64,000 bases of DNA. Origin: Candidula unifasciata (Eukaryota; Mollusca; Gastropoda; Stylommatophora; Geomitridae). The DNA is taken from contig CAJHNH020005002.1 of the NCBI GenBank assembly GCA_905116865.2, forward strand, positions 180,385-244,384, given 5' to 3'. The position numbers and the translations under genes are program-made. The notes below the pieces were generated by a model that ran no database searches, was not told the origin of the DNA, and saw only the letters and a program-made list of their open reading frames with translations. The stretch's first letter is position 1; the number at the start of each line of letters is the position of its first letter. This document shows, in pieces, positions 1 to 11,010 of the stretch.

Positions 1-545
1 TATATTTTGTTTCTCTTGCCAAGTATTCTCCTCTACAAGGCTCCCAATCCCTCTTTATTTCATCTTATCTGTAGATTCCATTTCTTCTTATCGCCCATCC
101 ATGTGCCACTGGTAATGTCTTTCTAAGGCCTTTTATCTCAGATACTTTCAAATGTTTCTGACACAGAAGGTCCTCCATGACATCATGCCCAACTGTCCAG
201 CATCTTCTTTATTGATCTCCCCCTGCCTAATTTCCTGCTTTTACAATGTACCCTAGTTTTTTCTTGCTCATGACGTGATAAAGAATTTAGATTGTCTTCT
301 TTTAATGTGAGTAATCAGTTCTCTTCATGAGTTTATTTCATCAAGCCATATTAATTACTCCTTTTTTTTTTTTAATCTGCCCATGATATTATCATAATTT
401 GTCTATAAAACCATATCTCTGCTGCTTCCACATAACTTTTTTTTTTCGTCATTGTTTTACAAATCATTCGCATAATACCTGCCTCAGTGATTTATTTCTC
501 ATATTTCAATTTGTTCTCATGCATTTATTCAGAAGAAGTCACATA
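1..545 (-). mobile_element. Decayed LINE C-terminal/3' relic
   Basis: No open frame. On the minus strand, 100-215 reads as a broken reverse-transcriptase tail with a KMLDSW-type motif, matching the tails at 22485-22530 and 36690-36720. The rest (200-480) resembles 9640-9960. The element is too decayed to place in a clade. A short direct repeat (about 21 bp) follows at 584-627. Confidence 0.4.
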
Positions 546-699
546 TATCCTTCAATAAGCTGATTTTCAAACTTGTCCTGATATAGGTATTAGAAAAGTA
601 GTTACATATAGGTATTAGAAAAGTAGTTGCATAAAAAGTCTATGATTAAGCACCTGCAAGAAAATGAAAGTACATTTTAAGAGAATGTACCTTCCCTGT

Positions 700-823
700 A
701 GCAACATATGGATATGAATCACTGACTATCTTGCATTCCTTAAGAAATAAAATAGAGGTTTTAGAGCTGAAATGTACAGACGATTCTCAGAACACCATGG
801 ACAAGAAGACAAGAAATAAAGAC
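700..823 (+). mobile_element. LINE tail fragment (family G), feeds into the 44-bp array
   Basis: Plus-strand fragment of the LINE family also seen at 21231-21375 (minus) and 54110-54240 (plus). All three share the series GAGCTGAAATG, then an ATGGACAA-like block, then AACAT followed about 28 bp later by AGCATC. In this copy the sequence passes without a break into the 44-bp tandem array, so the array begins inside LINE sequence. Clade not assigned. Confidence 0.6.
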
Positions 824-1272
824 ATCCTAAAAATATAAACATTAAGCGAGACTGTCTAGTAAAAAGCATCTAAAAGATATAAACATTAAGGGAGAATGTC
901 TAGTAAAAAGCATCTAAAAGATTTAAACATTATTATGAGAATATCTAGTAAAAAGCATCTAAAAGATATAAACATTAAGGCAGAATATCTAGTAAAAAGC
1001 ATCTAAAAGATATAAACATTAAGGCAGAATATCTAGTAAAAAGCATCTAAAAGATATAAACATTAGGGCAGAATGTCTAGTAAAAAGCATCTAAAAGATT
1101 TAAACATTAAAGGAGACTGTCTAGTAAAAAGCATCTAAAAGATATAAACATTAAGGGAGAATGTCTAGTAAAAAGCATCTAAAAGATATAAACATTAAGG
1201 GAGACTGTCTAGTAAAAAGCATCTAAAAGATTTAAACATTAAGGGAAAATGTCCAGTAAAAAGTATCTAATA
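824..1272. repeat. 44-bp minisatellite, about 10 copies
   Basis: Unit of 44 bp containing TCTAGTAAAAAGCATC and AAAGATATAAACATTAAG, repeated about ten times with few substitutions. Each unit contains the LINE segment between AACATTAAG and AAGCATC that occurs once in the other family G copies, plus about 11 further bases. No coding role seen. Confidence 0.9.
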
Positions 1273-1284
1273 CCCATTTCATCC

Positions 1285-1800
1285 CTACCCTGAGTGTTGA
1301 GCATCAGCCAGATGCTTTGGTCACTCCTTGCTGCACCATTCTCTTCAAACCATAATGATCTATTTGTGCCTGTACACAAGGGTTATTCAACTGGGAGGCC
1401 TAGCAAGTGGCCCATGGATCATTGCCAGTTGTACCGTGTCAATGAACTTTCTATGCTGGGACTCAGACCTCTGGCCCATGACTATACCCATTTTCAAAAT
1501 TCTGAATAAACGTAGCTGAATATCCCTGCTTTAGATTCTTTACTCACCCTGAAAGAGCCCTTTAAAAAAAACCAAGCTGTGTGGAACCAGCCATTATATC
1601 TATCTGTTCTTTTCCCAACACACTGGTATGTTCTGGAAAAAATATCTCCAGGATGCTAACTACCTGGGTCCTTTGAAGTGACACTCTGCATGCAGCAAAC
1701 AAGTCACCACTTTTCTCAACATGCTCTTTGAGTCAGTTACAATCATGGCAGGTGTGTGTAGCTGGTTCTCAAAGCTGCATTGTCTCAAAACAATGTAGGA
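1285..1800 (-). mobile_element. RNase H LINE (family C) 3' fragment
   Basis: Minus-strand remnant of the LINE best preserved at 29234-32800. The stretch near 1660-1760 encodes MIVTDSKSMLRK, the second acidic RNase H motif, and 1295-1400 matches the C-terminal part also seen at 37900-37990. Stops and an AT-rich stretch break it up. Non-functional. Confidence 0.6.
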
Positions 1801-2110
1801 GTGTATATGTATGTATTTATGTGTGTGTGTTTGTGTGTGTAAATATATATATATACTAGGTATAGCAATGGATCGTTTTGTTTCGTTTATTTTGCTATAC
1901 ATTTTCGTCGGCATCTATAGACGCGATTGCGACCCGAAAATTTGAAAAACAATTGTCTGTTATTCAGAAATTATTTTTCTGTGCTCTTTACGTGAAAGAT
2001 AAAATCGGAAAGGTTATAAGAAGTTATTGGAGAGATGCCAGGCTTTGACCTGAGATGGTTTTGACGCGTATAAAATAAATTGATTTTTTTTTGGGCAGCA
2101 CGCAGTGAAT

Positions 2111-2822
2111 AACGGTAAGTAATTTTGTAAATATCTTTTTAGTTAGCCAGATTACTGCAAAGTGTGTTGTATTTTTGAATTCTGCGGTAATTTTTATATA
2201 AGTGTGGGAAATTTAACAAAGATTGGCGATACAGCACATGTTTTAAAAAATTGTTTAGTGGCATCACTGTTTTGGCTTTAAATCCAATAACGGTAAATAA
2301 TTTCGTAAATATCTTTTTAATTAACCAGATTACCACAAAGTGTGTTGTATTTTTAAATTCTGTGTTAATTTTTATATAAGTGTGGGAAATTTCACAAAGA
2401 TTGGCAATACAGCACATGTTTAAAAAAATTGTTTAGTGGCATCACTGTTTTGGCTTTAAATCCTATAATGGTAAGTAATTTCGTAAATATCTTTTTAATT
2501 AGCCAGATTACCGCAAAGTGTGTTGTATTTTTGAATTCTGCGTTAATTTTTATATAAGTGTGGGAAATTTCACAAAGATTGGCAATACAGTACATGTTTA
2601 AAAAAATTGTTTAGTGGCATCACTGTTTTGGCTTTAAATCCTATAACGGTAAGTAATTTCGTAAATATCTTTTTAATTAGCCAGATTACCGCAATGTGTG
2701 TTGTATTTTTGAATTTTGCGTTAATTTTTATATAAGTGTGGGAAATTTCACAAAGATTGGCAATACAGCACATGTTTAAAAAAAATTGTTTAGTGGCATC
2801 ACTGTTTTCGCTTCAAATCCAA
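2111..2822. repeat. 178-bp tandem repeat, four copies
   Basis: Four head-to-tail copies with exact 178-bp spacing (the CGGT or TGGT landmark falls at 2113, 2291, 2469 and 2647). Copies differ by scattered substitutions. Three copies carry GGTAAGTAAT on the plus strand, a consensus-like splice donor; copy 2 has GGTAAATAAT. Minus-strand open frames here are by-products of the repetition. Confidence 0.92.
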
Positions 2823-3746
2823 TATGTTTTCACTAGGAGACCGTTTTTGCCGCTTTACAATTAACTTAAAATAATTATTAAATTACCTAACGTTATTTTA
2901 ATCATTTTTTTTAAAAATCCACAACCATTGTAGCATTTGTTCATGCATCTGTCATTATTTAGAGCCCTTCGTATTCTCTGTTGGAGATATTTTTGCCTGA
3001 TCACCCTCAAATCCCAATAATTAATTTAGGCCATCACTGGTAAGATGATTCTTTGGTAATTAACTTAGGATGCTTAGTAAATTGACAATGTTATGAGAGT
3101 TACTTTTTAAACATCCACAAACATTGTACCATTTTTTCATGAGTTTGTCATTATTTAGAGTTTACATAATTTTATGTTGGAGATATTTTTACCTGCCCAT
3201 ATCTTGATCACGAATTTCACAAATTCTGGCACTAAATTCAACATTTTTTGTGTGTGTGTGGATGTTGTACGAGTTAATTAATTGGGAGCATCTTTCGAAG
3301 TCAGAGTGCACCTGTCTGAGAGTTACAGAACCAACAGTCTGCATGCAAATCTAGCCAGTGAACGTGAAGATGAAGAAGATTATATATGCAGTATACACAC
3401 AATAGGTCATACCACAGAAAAAAACATTTACAGTTTATGTTCAAAATGAGATGTCATGACAGTTTTCACATTTGCACCTTTTTATGTTTTATGTATCATC
3501 TGTAACGTTCTACATTGTTTACCACTTTAGTATTCTCATGAATAGTATGGAGTTGAATGCAATTTTTACCAAAGACATTATTTTGTTTCACTGCATGCTG
3601 TTAAAAGTAATGCAATAATAATGCTTAACATTTGAAATATGTAACACTGTACAGTCACATTATTTATAACACATGAAAACTGCTTTAAAATTCTAAGAGC
3701 TTATTATGAGTCTGTCATGTCTACTTCTAACATTTCCTTAATCTAG
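2823..3746. other. No gene seen; AT-rich, with one repeat fragment
   Basis: AT-rich DNA without a convincing reading frame. Two similar stretches around 2940-3010 and 3110-3190 suggest an old internal duplication. A fragment of dispersed element family 4 (the segment containing GTCAGAGTGCACCTGTCTGA) lies at about 3285-3370 on the plus strand. A splice-acceptor-like tract ends at 3746. Confidence 0.5.
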
Positions 3747-4558
3747 GCTGAGGCCTTCAGACCTTGCATGCAGGCACTGAAAAGTTTGGTAGACAGACCA
3801 GAGGGCTTACTGGACACACAACTTGATGCATTTGGAAATGAGATGATGGACGTGCAGCCTGAACTAAGAGACATGGAGGTGGCCACCTCGGATGAGTTTG
3901 TGGAGACAGTAAAATGTTTATTGCATGAATTTATTATTGTTCTTGAAAGACAGTTGAAATATTATTTTGATGGGACCATCCCTACTAAGTCACCAGAGTT
4001 TATAGAACTAACAGCTTCAGCTCCTACTCATAATATGCATGCTGAGCGGACTCTGGGCTTGATGGATGCCTTGATGAGAAGAGCCCCGCATGCTAACCTA
4101 TGCTTCAGTGAAGCCAAGACAAAGGCTACACAAAATCACACATTGGTCTGGCTAGATTCCCTTCCGAATAATCAGCTGCAGCAATTTGTTGATTTTGCTA
4201 TGAAACAGGCAATGAGGGTTAGACAGAAAACATGTGAGAGAGAGAGCAAGCCATTGAGAGGATGGCTTTACATAAAAATAATAAAGCTTGCAGAGATGCT
4301 TATGAGAAGGAGCTGAAGGCTGCAGTAGCTCAGATAGGGCTAGTTCCTGCACTGCTACAGTTGAAAATCTTTAATGATTTAGATAGTACGTCCAAAATTC
4401 ATTTAGAGAGGTTTTTAACTGATAATGCAAGTTTATCAAATGTAATACTGCGACATGTTTGGCATCAAGAGGGCCAGGACTGTGTTTACTTTGAGATGGT
4501 TAGGAATGTGGGAACCACACAAACAAAAGATAAATGTAAGAAAGTTATTGATTTGTGA
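3747..4558 (+). pseudogene. Orphan, probably transposon-derived protein, C-terminal part with a frameshift
   Basis: A polypyrimidine tract ending in TCTAG stops at 3746, and an open frame then runs through 3768 to about 4240. It continues in another frame to the stop at 4556-4558. The shift lies in the GAGAGAGAGAG run at 4235-4246, where slippage by one or two bases is likely; with that shift the two parts make one protein of roughly 270 residues. Visible features are an acidic N-terminal part, a motif HNMHAERTLGLMDALMRRAP, then a basic, probably helical segment. I have seen this general layout in large uncharacterised invertebrate families that look transposon-related, but I cannot name the family and assign no function. 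The upstream part of the protein is not visible. It could be a decayed element or a single-copy gene with a sequencing indel. Confidence 0.5.
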
Positions 4559-5930
4559 TACTGGAGAGAACATGATGAGCCATCAAGTGACTTTTGTAGT
4601 ATGAATGTTAAACAGTTTTTAGTTGACTTCGCACAGGGGGATTTATAATTTTTGTAAAATTGTATGTACTTGTGGTCAGTGTTTCTATCCTCCATTAGTA
4701 TGTCTTACATGAATTAGAAGATTTTTATTATTGGTTTTGATTTATAACAAAAGAGCTGTTGAGCTCACACTGTCTCATGGGCTGGTATTATATGGAAAAG
4801 GCATTTCAAAAGTGAGCTTAGTTGCTTTACTGGCAGGTATAACAAATACTGAAGGTACACCTAATTTTGATATATGGTGTCATTTGTTTTGTGCTGCAAC
4901 ACATCAAATGGTTTTGAGTGTTTATCAATGTATCAGTGAGTTAGCTTATTGTATATTGTATTGGTAACTTTATTTTATATTCATTTTTAGTGTGTGACTT
5001 TTTCCTGACTGTTATTCTCTGGGTCACTGCCTCTTTTCATTTTTTACCTGTCTCTGTCTTTCGACTTGTTGCTATCCCCACTGTATGTCCTCTCCTGTGG
5101 TATTCCCTGGCTCTGCTGTCTCATGCATTCAATTTGCTCAGATCCCATATAATTTTAAGCTGTCTATGTGTGATTTTCTATTCACTAAATACAGTCCTCT
5201 GTGTGTCGACTGGTCGTGATGCATACCAGTGTAAATGTTTTGCTCTTGGATGCTGGGCAAACATGGATACTACAATAATTTTTTACTTTTTTTTATAACA
5301 CAATAGCAGTTGTTTTCCGGAGAAGCTGTGGTGAATGTATAATCACATGAAATCCCACAGTATATCAATCATCCATGCTGTCTCTGTTATTAGTGTATGT
5401 CTAGACTGTTGTCTTATGTACTCCTACACAACAAGAGAGAAGCAGAGATATGTATATGAAAACAACACTGTATAACAATGATCCTTGTTGTACTATTCCA
5501 CCTGCCAGATGGATGTTTCCATAGTGGCTTTATAGATATAGCAGCAGCATGTGTGAAGCTGTGGTCAATGTATAATCACATCAAAATCCCACGGTATATC
5601 AATCATCCATGCTGTCTCTGTCTGTCTGTCTACATTTTATATGAATCTATCTCAATCTCCCTTTTTTTCAAATGAAAGAACATTAGTGCTATTTATTGTT
5701 ATCCCTCATGCATGCACGTTATCATTCATTTCTCACTGTGGCATCATTACTAGTTGATACTTTTAGGTGCTTCGTGTAGTAAAGACATTCACATTCATAC
5801 GCTTTCTATGTTAATTTTGTCAAAAATATATTGCCAAACTGTGTCTTTTTTCTTCTGCCTTCTATACCCTAATGGGGCATTAGTCCTCAATCAACTCGCG
5901 CTGTCATTATAGTCATAGCTATTACATTTG
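4559..5930. other. No gene seen; contains a direct duplication
   Basis: Open frames here are short and have no recognisable domains. A segment at 5321-5387 recurs at 5553-5622 (both contain AGCTGTGGT, GTATATCAATCATCCATGCT and GTCTCTGT), indicating an old tandem duplication with about 232-bp spacing. The downstream end of the orphan element may lie here. Confidence 0.5.
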
Positions 5931-5937
5931 CTCTTAG

Positions 5938-6235
5938 TCTTCTTCTTCTTCTTCTTGTTCACCAGCTGTACACTATGGCGTAAAGTTCTGGTTGTTCGTC
6001 CACTTGTGGACTGCAGTCCTGCTCCAGAACCTGAGTGTTGCGTATGCATCAGTTTTACAGATCTGATTCAATTGAATGCAGACTGCTGGTTCCTTGCCTC
6101 TCAGGCAGATGCACTCCGACTTCAAAAGAAGCTCCCCAGTTAGTCGACTCTTACGACATGCTTTTGGGGAGGCAGGAGGTTTATTCTTGTTTTCCCCACA
6201 ATAGGGCCCCGGAACCCACACGAGGGATTTGCTCT
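5938..6235 (-). mobile_element. Dispersed non-autonomous element, family 4, full-length-like copy
   Basis: About 300 bp, related to copies at 10735-11010, 17347-17640, 18555-18705, 34040-34325 and 3285-3370. Landmarks on the plus strand are GTTCGTCCACTT, CAGATCTGA, TCAGGCAGATGCACTCCGAC, TAGTCGACTCTTACGACATG and GGAACCCACACG. It is oriented so that the (AAG)n stretch at 5938-5955 forms its 3' tail, as expected for a SINE-like element. No A or B box was identified, so the class is uncertain. Confidence 0.7.
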
Positions 6236-6375
6236 TAACTTCACTTTCTAGCTCCCTTCTGCATGTGTTTTTATGGTCTTTATATATTTTTATGCCCCTA
6301 TTGGTTCCAGTTCACAACTCATTGGCAGACAACTATAAATGTATACGGTTTTTGTTGAAAGAAAGTCAATTGATA

Positions 6376-6725
6376 GCCATTTTCATATGGTAATTAGGTC
6401 ACGTCAACAGACATTGGCACATTTATATGATCTTTGTGTTCACCTTGTCGGGACGCACAATTTGATATGCATGTCGCCAGGCTCGCTATCGGATAACCTT
6501 ACAGGTATAATGTTTTGCTTGAAAATAGTGAGCTGGCGGCCATTTTCATATGTTAATTAGGTCACGTCAACTGACATTGGCACATTTATATGATCTTTGT
6601 GTTCACCTTGTCGGGACGCACAATTTGATATGCATGTCGCCAGGCTCGCTGGCGGATAACCTTACAGGTATAATGTTTTGCTTGAAAATAGTGAGCTGGC
6701 GGCCATTTTCATATGTTAATTAGGT
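6376..6725. repeat. 163-bp tandem duplication, about 2.1 copies
   Basis: The block beginning ACATTGGCACATTTATATGA occurs at 6411 and 6574, and the flanking GCCATTTTCATATG TTAATTAGGT boundary occurs three times. The two copies are almost identical over more than 150 bp, so the duplication is recent. No coding content. Confidence 0.9.
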
Positions 6726-7216
6726 GCATAATGTATTATATGTTTTTAAAACGTGCATAGACAGTTAGGTCTAACTGTCCTGCTTCCAGCAATATTTGGT
6801 TGCTAAGGGATTCGTTCAGAAACAAAAAAGTGATGGCCGTAAAATCAAACATTGAGTCACTTAATCTCACTGGGTCGCAGCCGGAAGCCATGTTTTCTGG
6901 ATTTTCACTACAATTTTTCTGTCGTGGTGTATGGCACTAAAATGTTAATATTTCCGCTTATAGTCGACTTACAGGCTTAAATGAGGTACCATTGGATTTG
7001 TAATTTTAATTTTTATCTAGCTGTTATAATTTTGTAAGTAAAAACTCAAAAAATAAAACTTCGCTACCATCCCTATATATACATATATAAGATCTGATCA
7101 TAAGATACATATAAATTAGCCAGACAACAAACTATGCAACATATTATTGTGTCCCCATTGTTTAAATAAAGCAAATGACAGTCTGACTTTGCTAAAATGT
7201 CCAGAAATGCACTCAC
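6726..7216. other. No gene seen; candidate 3' side of the MARVEL gene
   Basis: AT-rich sequence downstream of the last identified MARVEL exon. I looked on the minus strand for a fourth membrane span preceded by a splice acceptor and did not find one here or further left. Confidence 0.4.
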
Positions 7217-7315
7217 TGATCCAGCCTTATTGTTGTCCTTGCCACAAGCCTGAGCTGCAATGACAATATCAGCGATGATGTACAGGATAATGTAGATACC
7301 ACAGTAGATTAGATC
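7217..7315 (-). CDS. MARVEL/CMTM-like protein, exon 3 (third membrane span)
   Basis: 33 codons after the acceptor CTGTTTCCCAG and before the donor GTGAGT. It encodes DLIYCGIYIILYIIADIVIA followed by a short polar tail ending KDNNKAGS. The IDLIYC...LY.IA.I pattern after a Pro-Trp is typical of the third span of MARVEL-domain proteins (CMTM, plasmolipin and PLP2 groups). The phase matches exon 2. Without splicing the frame continues for about 40 more codons to a stop, but the excellent donor argues for splicing. Confidence 0.78.
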
Positions 7316-7856
7316 CTGGGAAACAGAGCAGTCTTAGTATCACACATCAGTAGATTCTAATATTTTTATGATCACACCATCATACCTTTTAAAACAACAA
7401 CACACACACACACTATGGTGTTTCCCCGAAAGAAGACTGGGTGTATTTTATCTTTGCTTCAAAAAAATGCACTAAAGCTTATTTTCAGGGGATATTTTTT
7501 GTGTTTGTGTATAAAAAACAAAAATCTATATTTTTTCATGCACAAAATTCTACATTTATTCAAGTACAGCTTGCCATTTTCTGGAATCGGGGAAGGCTAG
7601 CCGAGACATCAAACGCATGCAGAAGTCAGATGTTTTGGCCAAAAGGTGCAAATATGGCTGTAAACAGGCACAACACCTTTGCAACTTCTGAAGAAAGAAG
7701 AAGAAAAAAAGATCTTCTTGAATCATCATATTTGAGTGATGTACTTAAATTATGAACCACATTCGTTATTTTTAAGTCCTCAACAGTGGCATTTGTACTC
7801 TAACTGGCCATTTGGCAACAAGTCTCTCATTCAAGCTGATGATCTTAACCTGTGTT

Positions 7857-7887
<31 letters not shown>

Positions 7888-9030
7888 GGTAGAACATATT
7901 AAAAGCATCTTGAAAAATTGTACTAAAGCTCATTTTTGGGTAGATCTTAATTTTGGCAAAACACAGTACACCCAAGACTGCAGGTGTAGTTATGGTTGCC
8001 CCAATCATAACTTCTCTGGAGGTTGAATGGGGTGTCTGGGAACTGCCCTACAGGACTGTGTAATCTCAGGGTGGTTAAACCTTCACGTAGCAGACAGGAG
8101 TGGGAAACAGAAGGAAGGACAGAACAATAGCACATATTTAACCTATGACAAATATTGTGCCGCAGGTCCTTTACAGATGAACCTCCCATTTCAACAAGCC
8201 AAAATGCCTATCAGTTCCCTGCCAACTTTCCCAGCAATAGAACATTCATGCCCAGGGTGTCTTAAATATCTTTGATACCGTGCTGGTCAGCCCCTGCCTT
8301 TTTCTCAAGGAACCATAGTCTTCACTAGTGTTCTCTGAAAACCTTTGGGGCATTTAATATGGCAGAAGTATTTCGGTTCACGAAAAAAACAAAAACTGTT
8401 TAACTCTGTGACCCCGAGAAGACTAATTCTAGTCACTTCCATTTGTGACATAGTCCTGTAAATGCCGATATATTGCCATGTCTGCAGTGACCTGTTCTCA
8501 AAAAACCATAGTTAAATTCTACTGTTTGTATGTGTGCTTGCACATTTTTTAATAGGGCAGGATATGAACAGAGTATATAAATATAACATTGTGGGGAAAA
8601 AGTGGGGGAGCGGGAGGTCCTTAAGACCCAATGCATTTTGTAAAGCCAAGTTGACATCAAATTTTCCCATAAACCCCACTGAGAGGTGGGGGTCAATGTA
8701 AACTAACCCATTACATGTTTTTTAGGCTCCAGGGAATGTATTCCATTTAATGCTTCACTCTGTTCATGTTTATTGACTGCCACTTTATAAATATTTACAT
8801 AATTCAACAAACAAAACTAACAAAAATAATTAAAAATTCGGGTAAATAATTTTTTTTTTTTAATATCTATTTTTGGCTTGTGTAATATGTGTTATTTTTA
8901 AAGTATTTTTTCGGGAATTACCTAAGCATGGCACCCCAAACCCCTTTTATCTTAACACCCCCCCCCCCCTTTTTTTGTTTTTAGCATTTACCGGAAGAAA
9001 GGGTTAAGAGTTGTCCAATTCAATATTCAT
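7316..9030. other. Intron 2 of the MARVEL gene, right of exon 3; no gene, G homopolymer
   Basis: No convincing frame on either strand. It contains a run of 23 G at 7867-7889 immediately after a T run, a C run near 8957-8968 and AT-rich filler. Confidence 0.5.
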
Positions 9031-9608
9031 TTAGGAAGTATGTATTTTTTAATCTCCTTGGTCCTTGATATTCTGAATATATTTCAGTAATTTTTCTTTG
9101 AGAAGAAGGTATTTAAACAAAAAATGCATTTTTTTTTTCATCTTCTCAACCCATGATATTGTAAGAATATTTTAGTAACACTTCAGTTAAAAAGAAGAAT
9201 GAAGAATGTATCTTTTAATCTGCTTGGTCCATGATATGGTAAGAATATTTCAGTAATGTTACTCAAATATTCTTACAATATCATGGACCAAGCAGATTAA
9301 AAGATACATTCTTCATTCTTCTTTTCAACAAAATTTGTTACTCAAATATTCTTACAATATCATGGACCAAGCAAATTAAAAGATACATTCTTCATTTTTC
9401 TTTTTAACTGAAATGTTACTCAAATATTCTTACAATATCATGGACCAAGCAGATTAAAAGATACATTCTTCATTTTTCATTTTAACTGAAATGTTACTCA
9501 AATATTCTTACAATATCATGGACCAAGCAGATTAAAAGATACATTCTTCATTTTTCTTTTTTACTGAAATGTTACTCAAATATTCTTACAATATCATGGA
9601 CCAAGAAT
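9031..9608. repeat. About 79-bp minisatellite that switches strand near 9258
   Basis: From 9259 to 9608 a unit of about 79 bp starting ACTCAAATATTCTTACAATA and including CATGGACCAAGCAGATTAAA is repeated about 4.4 times on the plus strand. From 9031 to 9257 the same unit appears in about three decayed copies in the opposite orientation (for example AATCTGCTTGGTCCATGATA at 9216). The junction makes an imperfect hairpin of about 65 bp per arm with almost no loop. It lies inside intron 2 of the MARVEL gene. Confidence 0.88.
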
Positions 9609-9639
9609 ATAAAAAATACTGACTTGTGTGCTGCCAATC

Positions 9640-9960
9640 ACATCTGAAAAAGATGTTTGTCAATACCATGTTCCCATGCTGTTCCTCGTTCTCTTTCGCT
9701 CAGTATCCCCCTGCATCTTTTCCCTGCCTCACAGTTATGATTGGATTTCTTAATAATGGTGACAAATATGTGAGTTAATTTTTCTTTTAAAACATCTTCA
9801 CTATTTATTTGCCCATTGTGTTATAATGTTTCTATAAAACCACATCTTTGAATTCCATATAATTTCTCACTTATCTACTGACTGTCCATGGTTCACTTCC
9901 ATTCATTATGACTGACTCTGCTCTCAAAAACTGGCATTTATTAACATACATTATTAGCTA
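9640..9960 (-). mobile_element. LINE tail relic, weak
   Basis: The minus-strand reading contains a broken GSEPWTVS-like stretch, the usual C-E-x-W-T motif just after the RT domain of many LINEs, then a decayed tail. It resembles 200-480. Stops in all frames. Confidence 0.4.
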
Positions 9961-10071
9961 ATGACAATTAACCCAAACAAATGTATTGTTAATTTATAGC
10001 ACATATTGCTAGGAAGTGCATGTTCCAAATAAGAGATACATTTTAATAAGTCATGAAGAAAAATTACTTAC

Positions 10072-10266
10072 AATGAAAACCCAAGGCAAGTACCTCATGA
10101 ACATCCTGCTAGTGATTGTGAATGTGTTCAGGAGCCAAGAAAGCAGCAGTGTCAGGAAAGCTGACATGCTTACAAACTCAAAATAGTTGTAGCTAGATGC
10201 ATATAATTCGTCACATCCTAGAGACCTTCCTGATGCCACACAGATGAAGGCAATCAAAGACAGAAC
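10072..10266 (-). CDS. MARVEL/CMTM-like protein, exon 2 (spans one and two)
   Basis: 65 codons between the acceptor TGCTTGTTTTCAG and the donor GTAAGT, phase 0 at both ends. It encodes the end of span one (VLSLIAFICVASGR), an extracellular-loop-like stretch with a cysteine, GCDELYASSYNYFEF, span two (VSMSAFLTLLLSWLLNTF) and a basic loop ending MRYLPWVFI that leads into span three. Aromatic residues before span two and the PW before span three fit the MARVEL family. In this family such proteins sit in membrane-apposition sites or vesicle membranes; the specific role here is unknown. Confidence 0.8.
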
Positions 10267-10390
10267 CTGAAAACAAGCAGCTGTTTTTGTATTGTTAACA
10301 AAAACAATGTTCTTAGGAACATAATAAATCTAGATAAGTTAACTGCATTTGTTTTTCCTGACATCATAAACATCGCATTTATTGTTTAAA

Positions 10391-10665
10391 AAAGATCCCT
10401 TTTCACTCCTTTTAGGCGTATCAGGCATATGGGAAGAGTGCCCATACTTTTACAGACCATCGGCACTAGGTGGGTAATGTGGTCAACATAATGCCGGCTG
10501 TCTTTACTTCCCCAGCACAGTCATCCTGGTACCCATTTTAGGCCAGGTCGACCTGCGATACCCATACCATGATAAAAACCCACGCAGCCAGCAGTGGGTT
10601 TTGATCGCAGTGTGTTAAAATTATGAGTCAGACTCACAACGCCTAAGCCTCGGACGCGCATTTAT
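10391..10665 (-). mobile_element. tRNA-derived SINE, family 1
   Basis: A minus-oriented copy of about 275 bp. The tRNA-like head is at the right end (minus strand GGCTTAGGCGTTGTGAGTC, then a B-box-like GATCAAAACCC). The central block, with GTACCAGGATGACTGTGCTG and AAAGACAGCCGGC, is shared with 38606-38878 and 57373-57645. It lies just outside exon 2, in intron 1 of the MARVEL gene. Confidence 0.78.
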
Positions 10666-10734
10666 TGTTTGTCTGTAGTTTTACTAGGCAATTTTACATT
10701 CAGCTTTTTGTCATTTATTTTTAGCTTTCGCCGG

Positions 10735-11010
10735 CTGTGAAAACTTGTTCGTCCACTTCTGGATTGATCTTTTTCCAGAACTTGACTTTTCCATGTATAT
10801 CCATTTTACAGATCTACCGTATCTGTACGCAAACTGTTGGTTCCTTACTCTGACTTCAAAGCATATAGGTCTAATCAGTCACCTCCAACAATGTGCTTGT
10901 TGGGGGTGCAGTGGGTCTTCTCTCCCCCTCCCCCCATCCCATGGGGCCTCAGAACCCACACAGGGACCACTGCTTTCTACACAGTACAGCCTATATATCA
11001 ATGTCAAAAT
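10735..11010 (-). mobile_element. Dispersed element family 4
   Basis: Shares GTTCGTCCACTTCTGGA, the CAGATCTACCGTATCTGTACGC block and GAACCCACACAGG with 5938-6235. More diverged, and its (AAG)n tail is lost. It lies inside intron 1 of the MARVEL gene beside the SINE. Confidence 0.65.

Noticed and set aside
820..1275. CRISPR-like array
   Set aside because: The units are contiguous without unique spacers, in a eukaryotic context; it is a minisatellite. The same holds for the arrays at 2111, 9259, 48140, 51985 and 61519.
2139..2773. Three similar minus-strand frames (MCCIANLCEISHTYIK...) as a small gene family
   Set aside because: They are successive units of the 178-bp tandem repeat, whose period is not a multiple of three, and show no domain.
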